Assembly: GCA_947489925.1 (NCBI GenBank)
Contig: CANLFK010000042.1
Coordinates: forward strand, 1 to 13,986
Direction: 5' to 3'
DNA from: Candidatus Caenarcanales bacterium
GTDB lineage: Bacteria > Cyanobacteriota > Vampirovibrionia > Caenarcaniphilales > Caenarcanaceae
DNA: 13,986 nt
Made by a program: the position numbers and the translations under genes. The notes under the pieces are model-generated. The model was not told the DNA's origin, did no database searches, and saw only the letters and a program-made list of their open reading frames with translations. Positions within the stretch are counted from its first letter, which is position 1. Each line of letters begins with the position of its first letter. This document shows positions 1-6,741 of this stretch, piece after piece.

Positions 1-2
1 GT

Positions 3-881
3 TTTCAAAGAACAACAGCTAATAGTTTTAATTATTCTCAAAATAATAATGCTATTCAGCCAATTCTTACTAATAAACCAAGCACAGCTAATAATACAAG
101 TCCAAGTGCAGAGAGCAATGATTTTTGGCAAGATTTAAAACAAATTTTTGTGCAAGGTATTTTAGAAAAAGCTTTGCTGGCTTATACCTTTTGGGAAATG
201 ACACATAAAAAATTCAAACTTCACAATTCTTTATTAATTCCTATTTCGGCTTTGGCTGGTATTATTGGCGGAAGTTTATTTATTAAGCTTGAACATTTTA
301 TTGACAAAACAGTTTGCAAACTTTTAAATGCTCCAGATGAAGACGATTCAAAAAATGATAATAAATGTAAGCACCAGATTTTTCCATGGAGTCCAAGTGC
401 TTTACTGGCTAAAAGTATTTCTTTATTTTTGATTTTAAGCTTAGTAATTGGCAAAAAAATATTTTTAATTAGTCATTTAGACGCTGACAATAAATTTGGT
501 AAGTTTATCAGTAAAACAATTAATCATTTTGCAATTGCAGCTAAGCTTCCAGAAAGCAAAGTAAAAGACTTAAATGAAATATCTAAAAATAATAAAAACT
601 CTTCTTTGGCGGATCATCTGGATAATCATGCCAAGTTTATGCAAACAGAATTTTCAAATCCATTAATTAAAGCTGGAGGCTGGGGTTTACGAAATATAGT
701 GGGACTGCCGAGTTTTACAACGGCTAAAAGAAATATTGAAGGGAAAGTAAAATTTGATAATCTCCTTGGAGATGCTAGCTTGAAAATGGCGGTTTTATTA
801 CCAATTGGTTTAGCTTTTAAAGCTTTTATGGATATTATTCATCAAGCACAAGAGTCATCAGCAGATGATAATAAAAATTAA
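3..881 (+). CDS. Membrane protein of unknown function, 5' end cut by window edge
   Basis: The frame is open from base 3 to a TAA at 879-881, about 292 codons, and no start is visible, so the gene begins outside the window. A GTG at 150 is in frame but lies inside the open frame and is probably an internal Val. The first ~45 visible residues are rich in Asn, Ser, Thr and Pro and look like a flexible linker. Then come a helical stretch and about three hydrophobic segments, encoded near 225-300, 405-475 and 780-835, with a charged Asp/Lys-rich loop between the first two and a long polar region before the last. The C-terminus is acidic and polar. I recognise no family. Its style (hydrophobic spans, low-complexity polar linkers) resembles the 517-residue protein at 11354-12907, but I found no convincing alignment between them. 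The reading frame is secure; the function is unknown. Confidence 0.8.
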   Translation, partial: FQRTTANSFNYSQNNNAIQPILTNKPSTANNTSPSAESNDFWQDLKQIFVQGILEKALLAYTFWEMTHKKFKLHNSLLIPISALAGIIGGSLFIKLEHFIDKTVCKLLNAPDEDDSKNDNKCKHQIFPWSPSALLAKSISLFLILSLVIGKKIFLISHLDADNKFGKFISKTINHFAIAAKLPESKVKDLNEISKNNKNSSLADHLDNHAKFMQTEFSNPLIKAGGWGLRNIVGLPSFTTAKRNIEGKVKFDNLLGDASLKMAVLLPIGLAFKAFMDIIHQAQESSADDNKN

Positions 882-998
882 AACTATAATTTATCTTTTC
901 CTTCGTCTTTACACATAAATTAATTCTAAATAAAATTCAAATAAATAATAAAAATTGAGCATAATAAAAGTTAATTAAAACAACTTAATAATAAATTT

Positions 999-2711
999 AT
1001 GCTTTTAGAATTAAGAATTAAAAATTATCTGATTATTGATGATTTAAGTGTCAATTTGCGAAATGGTCTCAATATTTTAACGGGCGAAACTGGCTCTGGG
1101 AAGTCAATTATTTTAGAAGCGATTGACGGTTTATTTTGCACTCGATTAAATACTGACTTAATCCGTCTTGGAGCTGAAAAAGCTTATTTGGAAGGAACTT
1201 TTTCAATTAATTCAGCTGTTAGAGAGTGGTTATTAGAGCAAGAATTAGATGAAGTTTTGGAAACTGAAATTGATGAAAATATTATTATTAGCCGTGAAAT
1301 CTCACTGAAAGGTAATAGTCGAGTTCGTATTAATGGAATTCTGGTCTCAGCTAAACAAATGCCCGAATTAGGTGATTTATTACTTGAAATTCATGGACAA
1401 AGCTCCGAGCAAAATTTGCTAAAAAATAAAAATCAACTTTACTTTGTCGATGAGTTTTATGGAGCTTTGCAAGTTCAATTAAGAAAAAACTATAAAAATA
1501 AATATACTGAATGGTTTAATTTAAAAAGTGAAATTGAAAAAGATTATTTATTGCTTAGAGAAAGGGAAAAAGAATTAGATTATTTAAATTTTCAGTTTGA
1601 AGAAATTAAAGTTTTAGAACTAGAAGATGAAAATGAAGAAATTAATTTAAAAAAGAAAATTGACAAATTATCAAAAGCTGAACAAATAAAAGAATTAATT
1701 AGTCAAATCACTTTTATATTCAATGAAGCCGAAGATAATACAACTGCTCAATTTGGCAAAATTTATCGACAATTACAAGAATGTACTCGTTATGATGAAA
1801 CTTTTAGTAATTATGCAAAGCAAGTATCAGTTGTGCAAGAGCAAATGACTGATATTATGAGTGAATTAGAAGATTATGTAGAAAGTTTTGACCAAGAAAT
1901 TGAAGACTTAAATATGCTAAACCAAAGGTCAAATTCAATACAAAAAATCAGAAGAAAACATGGACTGCAAAGCTTAGCCGAATTAATCAAATTACAAAAT
2001 GAATTAGAAAATAAAATTAATAATTTACAAAATTTATCTTTAAACCTTGAAACAAAAGAAAAAAAATTAAATTCCCAAAAAAAAGAATTATTAGATTTAG
2101 CCGAAAAACTATCTGCAAATCGCTTATTGAAAGCTAAAGAATTAACTGAAAAAATAAATATTGAATTAGAAAGTTTAAGCTTAAAAGCCGCCGAATTTAA
2201 AGTAGATTGCCAAAAATTAAGCGATAATCAATTAAACTCAGACGGCTTAAACAAAGTTGAATTTTTATTTAGAGCAAATCAGGGTGATATTTTAAGACCT
2301 CTAAATAAAGCTGTCTCGGGCGGGGAATTATCAAGAATAATGCTTTTGCTCAAAGTAATTTTAAGTACTGATAATATTATTATTTTTGATGAAATTGATA
2401 CTGGAACTAGTGGAAAAGTTAGTCGTTTAATTGGTGAAAAATTAGCCAAATTAGCTTTCAAACAACAAGTATTATGTGTAACTCATCAGCCTTTGGTAGC
2501 GGCATTTGCAGATTTTCATTATACAGTTAGTAAAGTACATAATGAAACTGACACAAAATTACAATTTAAACTTTTAGAAACATTAGAAGAACAAATTTCA
2601 GCCTTAGTAGATTTAATGTCTGATCAAAAAGATAAAACCTTAGCAAAACAATATATACAAGAATTAATAATTAGTTCCAAAGCCCAAAAACTTGAAATGT
2701 CTAAATTATAA
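999..2711 (+). CDS. recN: DNA repair protein RecN
   Basis: A 570-residue SMC-like ATPase acting in double-strand-break repair, where RecN associates with broken ends and works with RecA in recombination. The N-terminal half-domain starts with the typical RecN opening and has the Walker A motif GETGSGKS at residues 29-36. A Lys/Glu-rich coiled coil fills about residues 170-410. The C-terminal half has the ABC signature SGGELS at 440-445, Walker B ending in Asp464-Glu465 (IIIFDEID), and the RecN-type THQP at about 495-498. Length matches the family (about 550-570). All ATPase motifs are intact, so it should be functional. The ATG at 999 fits the family N-terminus, but its leader is A/T-rich without a Shine-Dalgarno sequence. 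It converges on the minus-strand gene ending at 2752, 40 nt downstream. Confidence 0.95.
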   Translation: MLLELRIKNYLIIDDLSVNLRNGLNILTGETGSGKSIILEAIDGLFCTRLNTDLIRLGAEKAYLEGTFSINSAVREWLLEQELDEVLETEIDENIIISREISLKGNSRVRINGILVSAKQMPELGDLLLEIHGQSSEQNLLKNKNQLYFVDEFYGALQVQLRKNYKNKYTEWFNLKSEIEKDYLLLREREKELDYLNFQFEEIKVLELEDENEEINLKKKIDKLSKAEQIKELISQITFIFNEAEDNTTAQFGKIYRQLQECTRYDETFSNYAKQVSVVQEQMTDIMSELEDYVESFDQEIEDLNMLNQRSNSIQKIRRKHGLQSLAELIKLQNELENKINNLQNLSLNLETKEKKLNSQKKELLDLAEKLSANRLLKAKELTEKINIELESLSLKAAEFKVDCQKLSDNQLNSDGLNKVEFLFRANQGDILRPLNKAVSGGELSRIMLLLKVILSTDNIIIFDEIDTGTSGKVSRLIGEKLAKLAFKQQVLCVTHQPLVAAFADFHYTVSKVHNETDTKLQFKLLETLEEQISALVDLMSDQKDKTLAKQYIQELIISSKAQKLEMSKL

Positions 2712-2751
2712 AACTTATCAAAAAACAAAAAAATATAAGATCTAAAGAATT

Positions 2752-3975
2752 TTATTCTAAAGTAGCGTCTAAAGCCAAATTGCATAAAGCATCAGCATCT
2801 TTATTTTTTTCACGCCTAATATGTTGTATTTTATAATTTTCAATTTGTTTAAGAAAATCATTAACTTTATTGAATAAAACAAGCAAGTCTGGATTTTTTA
2901 CTTTATATTCTCTTTTAATTTGCTTAACAATTAATTCGCTGTCCATTTCAATTATTAAATTATTTGGCATAAAAGAAATTATTTTTTCTAATCCTTTTAA
3001 TAAAGCCATGTATTCAGCATAATTATTTGTTTTATTTCCAATTACCTCACCAGATTTGAAAACTATATTTTCTTTATTATTCTCTTTTTCATAAATCACA
3101 AAACCAATAGCCGCTGGACCTGGATTTCCACGACTTGCACCATCAGTGCGTAAAATTAAATTTTTAGAATTATTTTTTATTTTTTGATCTTTTGGTTTTA
3201 CTTTAAATTTCAATTCTTGCCAATTTGTAAAAGAGCTAGCTCCTAAAGCTTCTAATTCATTTTTGGTGGCTAATCCTTCGAGGCATAAAACCTTTACTCC
3301 TGCTTCCAAAGACATTCTAATATCATTCGGTGCATCTCCAATAACAATGGTTTCAGATAATTGAATATTTAATTTTTTACAAACCCTTTCTAATGGCTTG
3401 GGTGATGGTTTTGCTGGAATTATGTCACTGCCTTCGACACTTGAAAACAAGTCCAAAACACCAAAGCGAGCTAAAGTTCTTTCAGCATTATCGGTTGAAT
3501 CGGAAGTAACTAAAGCCAATTTGATTTCTGGTACTTCTTTTTTAATTTGTTTTATGAATTCAAATGCTCCATCAATTGGTTCGGCCAAAGAAGCTGGATC
3601 ATTTTGATGTAAAGCCCATTCAATCGACTTATTCGTTAAGCTCAAAGATTGCTCCCAGCTATATTTTTCAGGAATTAAAGCATGAATAACCGAAGCCAAA
3701 CAATAAGATTGATTTTCAAAACTCAAATTTACAATTGGTCCATTTAAGCTAATATCACCAGTTTCAGGATTAACGCCCGCCGCTCTTAGTAAACGACTAC
3801 GCCAAGTAAATAATTCTGATGAGTTTTTTGACAATTGTTCCGCTAACCATTGGGCACGAGCGGCCGCCATATTTAACCAAACCGAATCAAATTTTACAAT
3901 TGTGCCATCTTTGTCAAACACAATTAATTTACAATTCTCGAATGAGCCAGTTGCCCACAAAAGCTCAATAAACAA
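2752..3975 (-). CDS. HAD-family phosphatase fused to RNase H domain
   Basis: A 407-residue two-domain protein. Residues ~15-250 form a HAD-superfamily hydrolase: motif I FDKDGT (Asp21 nucleophile, Asp23), a helical cap at ~30-130, motif II VTSDS at 156-160, motif III Lys189 in AKPSPKP, and motif IV IGDAPND (Asp214, Asp218). A short Lys/Asn-rich linker (~258-270) leads to an RNase HI-like domain at ~271-405 with all expected carboxylates: Asp278 in TDGASRGNPGP, Glu321 in NYAEY, Asp345 in EMDSE, and Asp395 in DADAL. It has the HIRREKNKDAD ending of the RNase HI-like family also found in archaea and actinobacteria. HAD enzymes usually dephosphorylate small metabolites (phosphoglycolate phosphatase-like architecture); RNase H cuts RNA in RNA-DNA hybrids. 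Why they are joined is unknown. The start is TTG, supported by a GAGG element and an in-frame TGA two codons upstream. Confidence 0.88.
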   Translation of the reverse strand: MFIELLWATGSFENCKLIVFDKDGTIVKFDSVWLNMAAARAQWLAEQLSKNSSELFTWRSRLLRAAGVNPETGDISLNGPIVNLSFENQSYCLASVIHALIPEKYSWEQSLSLTNKSIEWALHQNDPASLAEPIDGAFEFIKQIKKEVPEIKLALVTSDSTDNAERTLARFGVLDLFSSVEGSDIIPAKPSPKPLERVCKKLNIQLSETIVIGDAPNDIRMSLEAGVKVLCLEGLATKNELEALGASSFTNWQELKFKVKPKDQKIKNNSKNLILRTDGASRGNPGPAAIGFVIYEKENNKENIVFKSGEVIGNKTNNYAEYMALLKGLEKIISFMPNNLIIEMDSELIVKQIKREYKVKNPDLLVLFNKVNDFLKQIENYKIQHIRREKNKDADALCNLALDATLE

Positions 3976-3984
3976 AATTCAAAA

Positions 3985-3989
3985 CCTCA
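3985..3989 (-). promoter_or_regulatory. Ribosome-binding site deciding the TTG start of the HAD-RNase H gene
   Basis: Read on the minus strand this is TGAGG, nine bases before the TTG at 3973-3975. The in-frame codon at 3979-3981 is a TGA stop, and the HAD motif I begins only ~16 residues into the protein, so no ATG start is available and the TTG is the best choice. Most other genes here have no such element. Confidence 0.5.
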
Positions 3990-4068
3990 CTAAAATTTTA
4001 TTTTTATAATTCTAATGAAATAAGACTAATAAAACCCAAAATAATTTAAAGGCTAATTCAGTTTTGAC

Positions 4069-4080
4069 TTTCTTAAGAAA
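4069..4080. repeat. 12-bp perfect palindrome in divergent intergenic region
   Basis: TTTCTTAAGAAA is perfectly self-complementary and follows directly on a TTGACT (4064-4069). It lies between the divergently oriented HAD-RNase H gene and the 4246 gene, where an operator could sit. Given the A/T bias it may be chance. Confidence 0.25.
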
Positions 4081-4177
4081 TAATTAATTTAAACACAAAA
4101 TCTATACAATCACGAAAACACTTTTAGAGAGCGGAAAATACTAAGTCTATTAAACTTTTGACTAATCTGAAAACTCC

Positions 4178-4206
4178 TTGACAAAGCTAAATAAACACAG
4201 TAATTT
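4178..4206 (+). promoter_or_regulatory. Possible promoter for the 4246-4647 gene
   Basis: A consensus -35 box TTGACA at 4178-4183 is followed after exactly 17 bases by TAATTT at 4201-4206, a poor -10 match. A transcript starting near 4213 would have a leader of about 33 nt before the ATG at 4246. It lies in a 270-nt divergent intergenic region (3976-4245), which is the natural place for promoters in both directions. The -35 is convincing and the -10 is not. Confidence 0.3.
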
Positions 4207-4245
4207 ATTTATTCTGCAAACAAGTTAATATTTACTTAAGATTTC

Positions 4246-4647
4246 ATGATTAAAAGCATCATTAATTTTTTTCCAAAGTCTGTATATTCAAGACAAAATT
4301 CTCAGCCCAAGCCAAATCGTGATACACCTTCGCCTCGATCATTGACGCCAGTTTCTAATATAAATGAAAAAGCAGCTGAGAATCTACTATTAAAACTCCG
4401 ACAAAAAACAATAGGAATACCCGAAGCCTTAAAAGCCTTAGAAGAGTTAAAAGCCTTACCCACAGAATTACGCTCAGCAGTTTTAAAAGAAGCTCAGAGA
4501 TCATTTCAAGCTTTACCAGACGATCAACAAGAAGACCTTTTGACAAAGCAATCAATTCGAGACCTCGATAATTTACCTTCTCATCGAATTTTTGCAAATA
4601 GAAAAACTACTAATTGGCAAACATATAGAAGAGATGTTCCATTTTAA
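4246..4647 (+). CDS. Small hypothetical protein with Leu-Pro-phased helices
   Basis: A 133-residue soluble protein I do not recognise. The N-terminal ~40 residues have a short hydrophobic start (MIKSIINFF) and then a Ser/Pro/Asn-rich, probably disordered stretch. Residues ~41-108 are strongly helix-forming, with Leu-Pro pairs at 71-72, 90-91 and 110-111. The spacing of 19-20 residues suggests three short degenerate helical repeats. The C-terminus is basic and aromatic (NWQTYRRDVPF). There is no signal peptide and no transmembrane segment long enough to trust. The codon pattern and helical periodicity favour this strand over the antisense frame at 4355-4597. A consensus-like -35 lies upstream and an inverted repeat begins 3 nt after the stop. 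It is followed by thrB on the same strand. The gene is probably real; its function is unknown. Confidence 0.65.
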   Translation: MIKSIINFFPKSVYSRQNSQPKPNRDTPSPRSLTPVSNINEKAAENLLLKLRQKTIGIPEALKALEELKALPTELRSAVLKEAQRSFQALPDDQQEDLLTKQSIRDLDNLPSHRIFANRKTTNWQTYRRDVPF

Positions 4648-4649
4648 TA

Positions 4650-4697
4650 ATTAAGCCGATATTTAGGTTTTTGTTTTCAGCATAGATCAGGCTTAAT
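4650..4697 (+). repeat. Inverted repeat between the 4246 gene and thrB
   Basis: ATTAAGCCGAT at 4650-4660 pairs with ATC at 4686-4688 and GGCTTAAT at 4690-4697, leaving A4689 bulged: 11 base pairs around a 25-nt T-rich loop. It starts 3 nt after the upstream stop codon. No T-tract follows directly, so it is not a standard intrinsic terminator. It could protect the upstream mRNA end or act in the thrB leader. Confidence 0.4.
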
Positions 4698-4704
4698 CAA
4701 GTAA

Positions 4705-4715
4705 TATAGAATAAT
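4705..4715 (+). promoter_or_regulatory. Candidate -10 region for thrB
   Basis: The 11-mer TATAGAATAAT contains TAGAAT (4707-4712), a 5/6 match to the -10 consensus. A transcript starting near 4719 would give a 17-nt leader to the ATG at 4736. The same 11-mer occurs at 11158-11168, upstream of the 517-residue protein gene. No good -35 is seen at the right distance. Confidence 0.35.
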
Positions 4716-4735
4716 TATTTTTGCTTTTTTTATTT

Positions 4736-5725
4736 ATGATTCAATCAAATTCAGATTTTTGTTATTGCATTGATGTTCCCGCTACTTCAGCTAATTTGGG
4801 GCCTGGTTTTGATTGTTTTGGCTTGGCTTTGCAGTTATATAATAAATTCATTTTCAAGGTTTCCGACAATTATCCGGGGCATGTTTCATTAAAGGCTAAT
4901 TTCCCGCTAAATCAGAATATCCGCAACAATTTAATTTATAAAGCATATGCTCACACTTTAGATTGTATTGGTTACAAAAACAATTTTGGTATTAATATTA
5001 ATGTTATTAGTGATATTCCTTCAGCCAGAGGGCTTGGTTCTAGTGCAACCGCTGTGGTAGCTGGAGTTTTAGCGGCGGGGGCAGTTTCGGGTACTAATTT
5101 AAGATTATCGGAAGCTATTGAAATTGCCACTGAAATTGAAGGTCATCCAGACAATGTTGCTCCTGCTATTTTAGGAGGAATGACTCTTTCAATTCAAGAA
5201 AGAACAAGTGTTTATTCACAAAAAATAGAATGGCCAGACGATCTTGCAATTTTAGTTGGTATTCCCGAAGTCAAAGTCAGAACTCAATCAGCTCGCAGAG
5301 TATTACCTAGGCATGTTTCTTTTGAAGATGCTGTTTTTAATTTACGCAGAGCTTCACTTTTAATTAGTTCACTGGTTAAGCGGGATTGGCGAGGACTTAG
5401 TATTGCTATGCACGATAGTCTTCATCAAGACGCAAGATCAAGTTTAATACCAGGTTTAAATAAGGTTTTAAATGCTTGCCGAGAGGCTGGAGCAATTGGA
5501 GCTGTTTTAAGTGGTTCTGGTCCATGTATTTTATCGGTAATGCCAGCTTTTCACCAAAATACTATTCATGCCGTGGCAGAAGCCATTGAAAGAACTTGGC
5601 AACAATATAAAGTAGAAGTAGAAGTCAAACAATTAGCCGTACAAAGAATGACAACTAAAGTGAGGGCAATTTCGCTAGAAGAATATAATCATTTAATTGA
5701 TCGAGAGTGGGAAACTGATTTATAA
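4736..5725 (+). CDS. thrB: Homoserine kinase
   Basis: A 329-residue GHMP-family kinase that phosphorylates homoserine to O-phosphohomoserine with ATP, the step before threonine synthase. The N-terminal GHMP motif is VPATSANLGPGFD at 14-26. The ATP-binding motif is PSARGLGSSAT at 95-105. The C-terminal glycine-rich motif is VLSGSGP at 257-263. Length and motif order are typical of ThrB. I chose the ATG at 4736 over the TTG at 4721: the TTG would add only MLFLF, and a likely -10 box at 4707-4712 would put the transcript start almost on the TTG. No threonine synthase or homoserine dehydrogenase gene is in the window, so the pathway genes are dispersed. The dihydrouridine synthase follows after 36 nt and is probably co-transcribed. 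Confidence 0.95.
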   Translation: MIQSNSDFCYCIDVPATSANLGPGFDCFGLALQLYNKFIFKVSDNYPGHVSLKANFPLNQNIRNNLIYKAYAHTLDCIGYKNNFGININVISDIPSARGLGSSATAVVAGVLAAGAVSGTNLRLSEAIEIATEIEGHPDNVAPAILGGMTLSIQERTSVYSQKIEWPDDLAILVGIPEVKVRTQSARRVLPRHVSFEDAVFNLRRASLLISSLVKRDWRGLSIAMHDSLHQDARSSLIPGLNKVLNACREAGAIGAVLSGSGPCILSVMPAFHQNTIHAVAEAIERTWQQYKVEVEVKQLAVQRMTTKVRAISLEEYNHLIDREWETDL

Positions 5726-5761
5726 ATTAATTAAACAAAATCATCAGAAATTATTTTTATT

Positions 5762-6733
5762 ATGCTTGAAAAAAGTACCAAAAACAAACTAGCAAAAATT
5801 TATATTCCGCCTATGGCTGGAGTTACTGATTTAGTTTTTCGTCGTTTAATTAGATATGTTTTGGGTTCTTATAGTCAGCATGTCAGGCTTTCTACCGAAA
5901 TGATTTCGAGTAAAGGTATTTTGTATCAAACTAATCCAGCCCGCATGAGATTAAGTGATGATGAAAAAGAAAAAGTAATAATTCAATTATTTGGTCATGA
6001 ACCAGCTACGATGGCAACTGCCGCTAAAATTGCTGAAAATGCTGGAGCGGCTGGCATTGATATTAATATGGGTTGCCCAGTTCCTAAAATTGTTAATGGC
6101 AAAGATGGAGCGGCTTTAATGAAAGAACCTTGTCTAGCCGAAGAAATTGTTAGAGAGGTCAAAAAATCAGTTAAAATCCCTGTTAGTGTCAAAACTCGCC
6201 TAGGCTGGAATGAACAAAATAAAAATATTATTGATTTTGCTTTAAAGTTACAAGATGCTGGTATTAGTTCTTTAACTTTGCATGGGCGAACTCGAGCACA
6301 ATCATATACTGGAACTGCTGACTGGGATTATATTGCAAAAGTTAATAATGCACTTGATATACCAGTTTTTGCCAATGGAGATATTAATTCGGCTGAAAAA
6401 GCAAAAATGGCATTAGAGCAAACAGCTTGTCATGGAGTTGCTATTGCCAGAGCTTGTATTGGAAATCCATGGATTATTTTGCAAACCGTTAAACATTTAT
6501 TAGCTGAAACTTATGAAGAAATAAGCCACCGAGAGAAATTAGAAACAGCTCTGATACACATCGAATTAGCTTATGAAGATAAAGGTGAAAAGGGTATTCA
6601 GGCTTTGAAAAGACATTTAAGCAAATATGTTTCTGGTCTTGAAGGAGCAGCTCATTGGCGTCAAGCTTTGGCAACAGCAGAAAATTATTTAACTATGACA
6701 AATACATTAAAACAAGCCATACAAACAATTTGA
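5762..6733 (+). CDS. dusB: tRNA-dihydrouridine synthase, DusB-like
   Basis: A 323-residue FMN-dependent TIM-barrel enzyme that reduces specific uridines in tRNA to dihydrouridine using NADPH. It opens with the Dus signature PPMAGVTDLVFRRL. The active-site loop is INMGCPVPKIV with catalytic Cys105. Other barrel motifs are VSVKTRLGW, LTLHGRTRAQSYTG and the phosphate-binding region ANGDI ... GVAIARACIGNPW, followed by the usual C-terminal helical tRNA-binding domain. DIN(M/L)GCP followed by KI is typical of the DusB/NifR3 branch; the exact subgroup is less sure than the enzyme class. It follows thrB by 36 nt with no Shine-Dalgarno sequence. The stop is only 8 nt from the stop codon of the minus-strand transporter gene. 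Confidence 0.93.
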   Translation: MLEKSTKNKLAKIYIPPMAGVTDLVFRRLIRYVLGSYSQHVRLSTEMISSKGILYQTNPARMRLSDDEKEKVIIQLFGHEPATMATAAKIAENAGAAGIDINMGCPVPKIVNGKDGAALMKEPCLAEEIVREVKKSVKIPVSVKTRLGWNEQNKNIIDFALKLQDAGISSLTLHGRTRAQSYTGTADWDYIAKVNNALDIPVFANGDINSAEKAKMALEQTACHGVAIARACIGNPWIILQTVKHLLAETYEEISHREKLETALIHIELAYEDKGEKGIQALKRHLSKYVSGLEGAAHWRQALATAENYLTMTNTLKQAIQTI

Positions 6734-6741
6734 TTTATGAA

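Noticed and set aside
150..152. GTG as the start of the left-edge gene
   Set aside because: The same frame is open upstream to base 3 and no ribosome-binding site precedes it, so it is more likely an internal Val codon of a gene cut by the window edge.
2279..2461. Minus-strand 60-codon ORF inside recN
   Set aside because: It is the antisense of the conserved RecN signature and Walker B region, with no independent support.
4355..4597. Minus-strand 80-codon ORF opposite the 133-residue gene
   Set aside because: Its Leu-rich composition is the antisense image of a helical Lys/Glu/Leu-rich coding frame, and the plus frame has a better start, promoter and periodicity.
4721..4723. TTG start for thrB
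   Set aside because: It adds only five hydrophobic residues not expected in the family; the ATG at 4736 fits better and a likely -10 box lies too close to the TTG.
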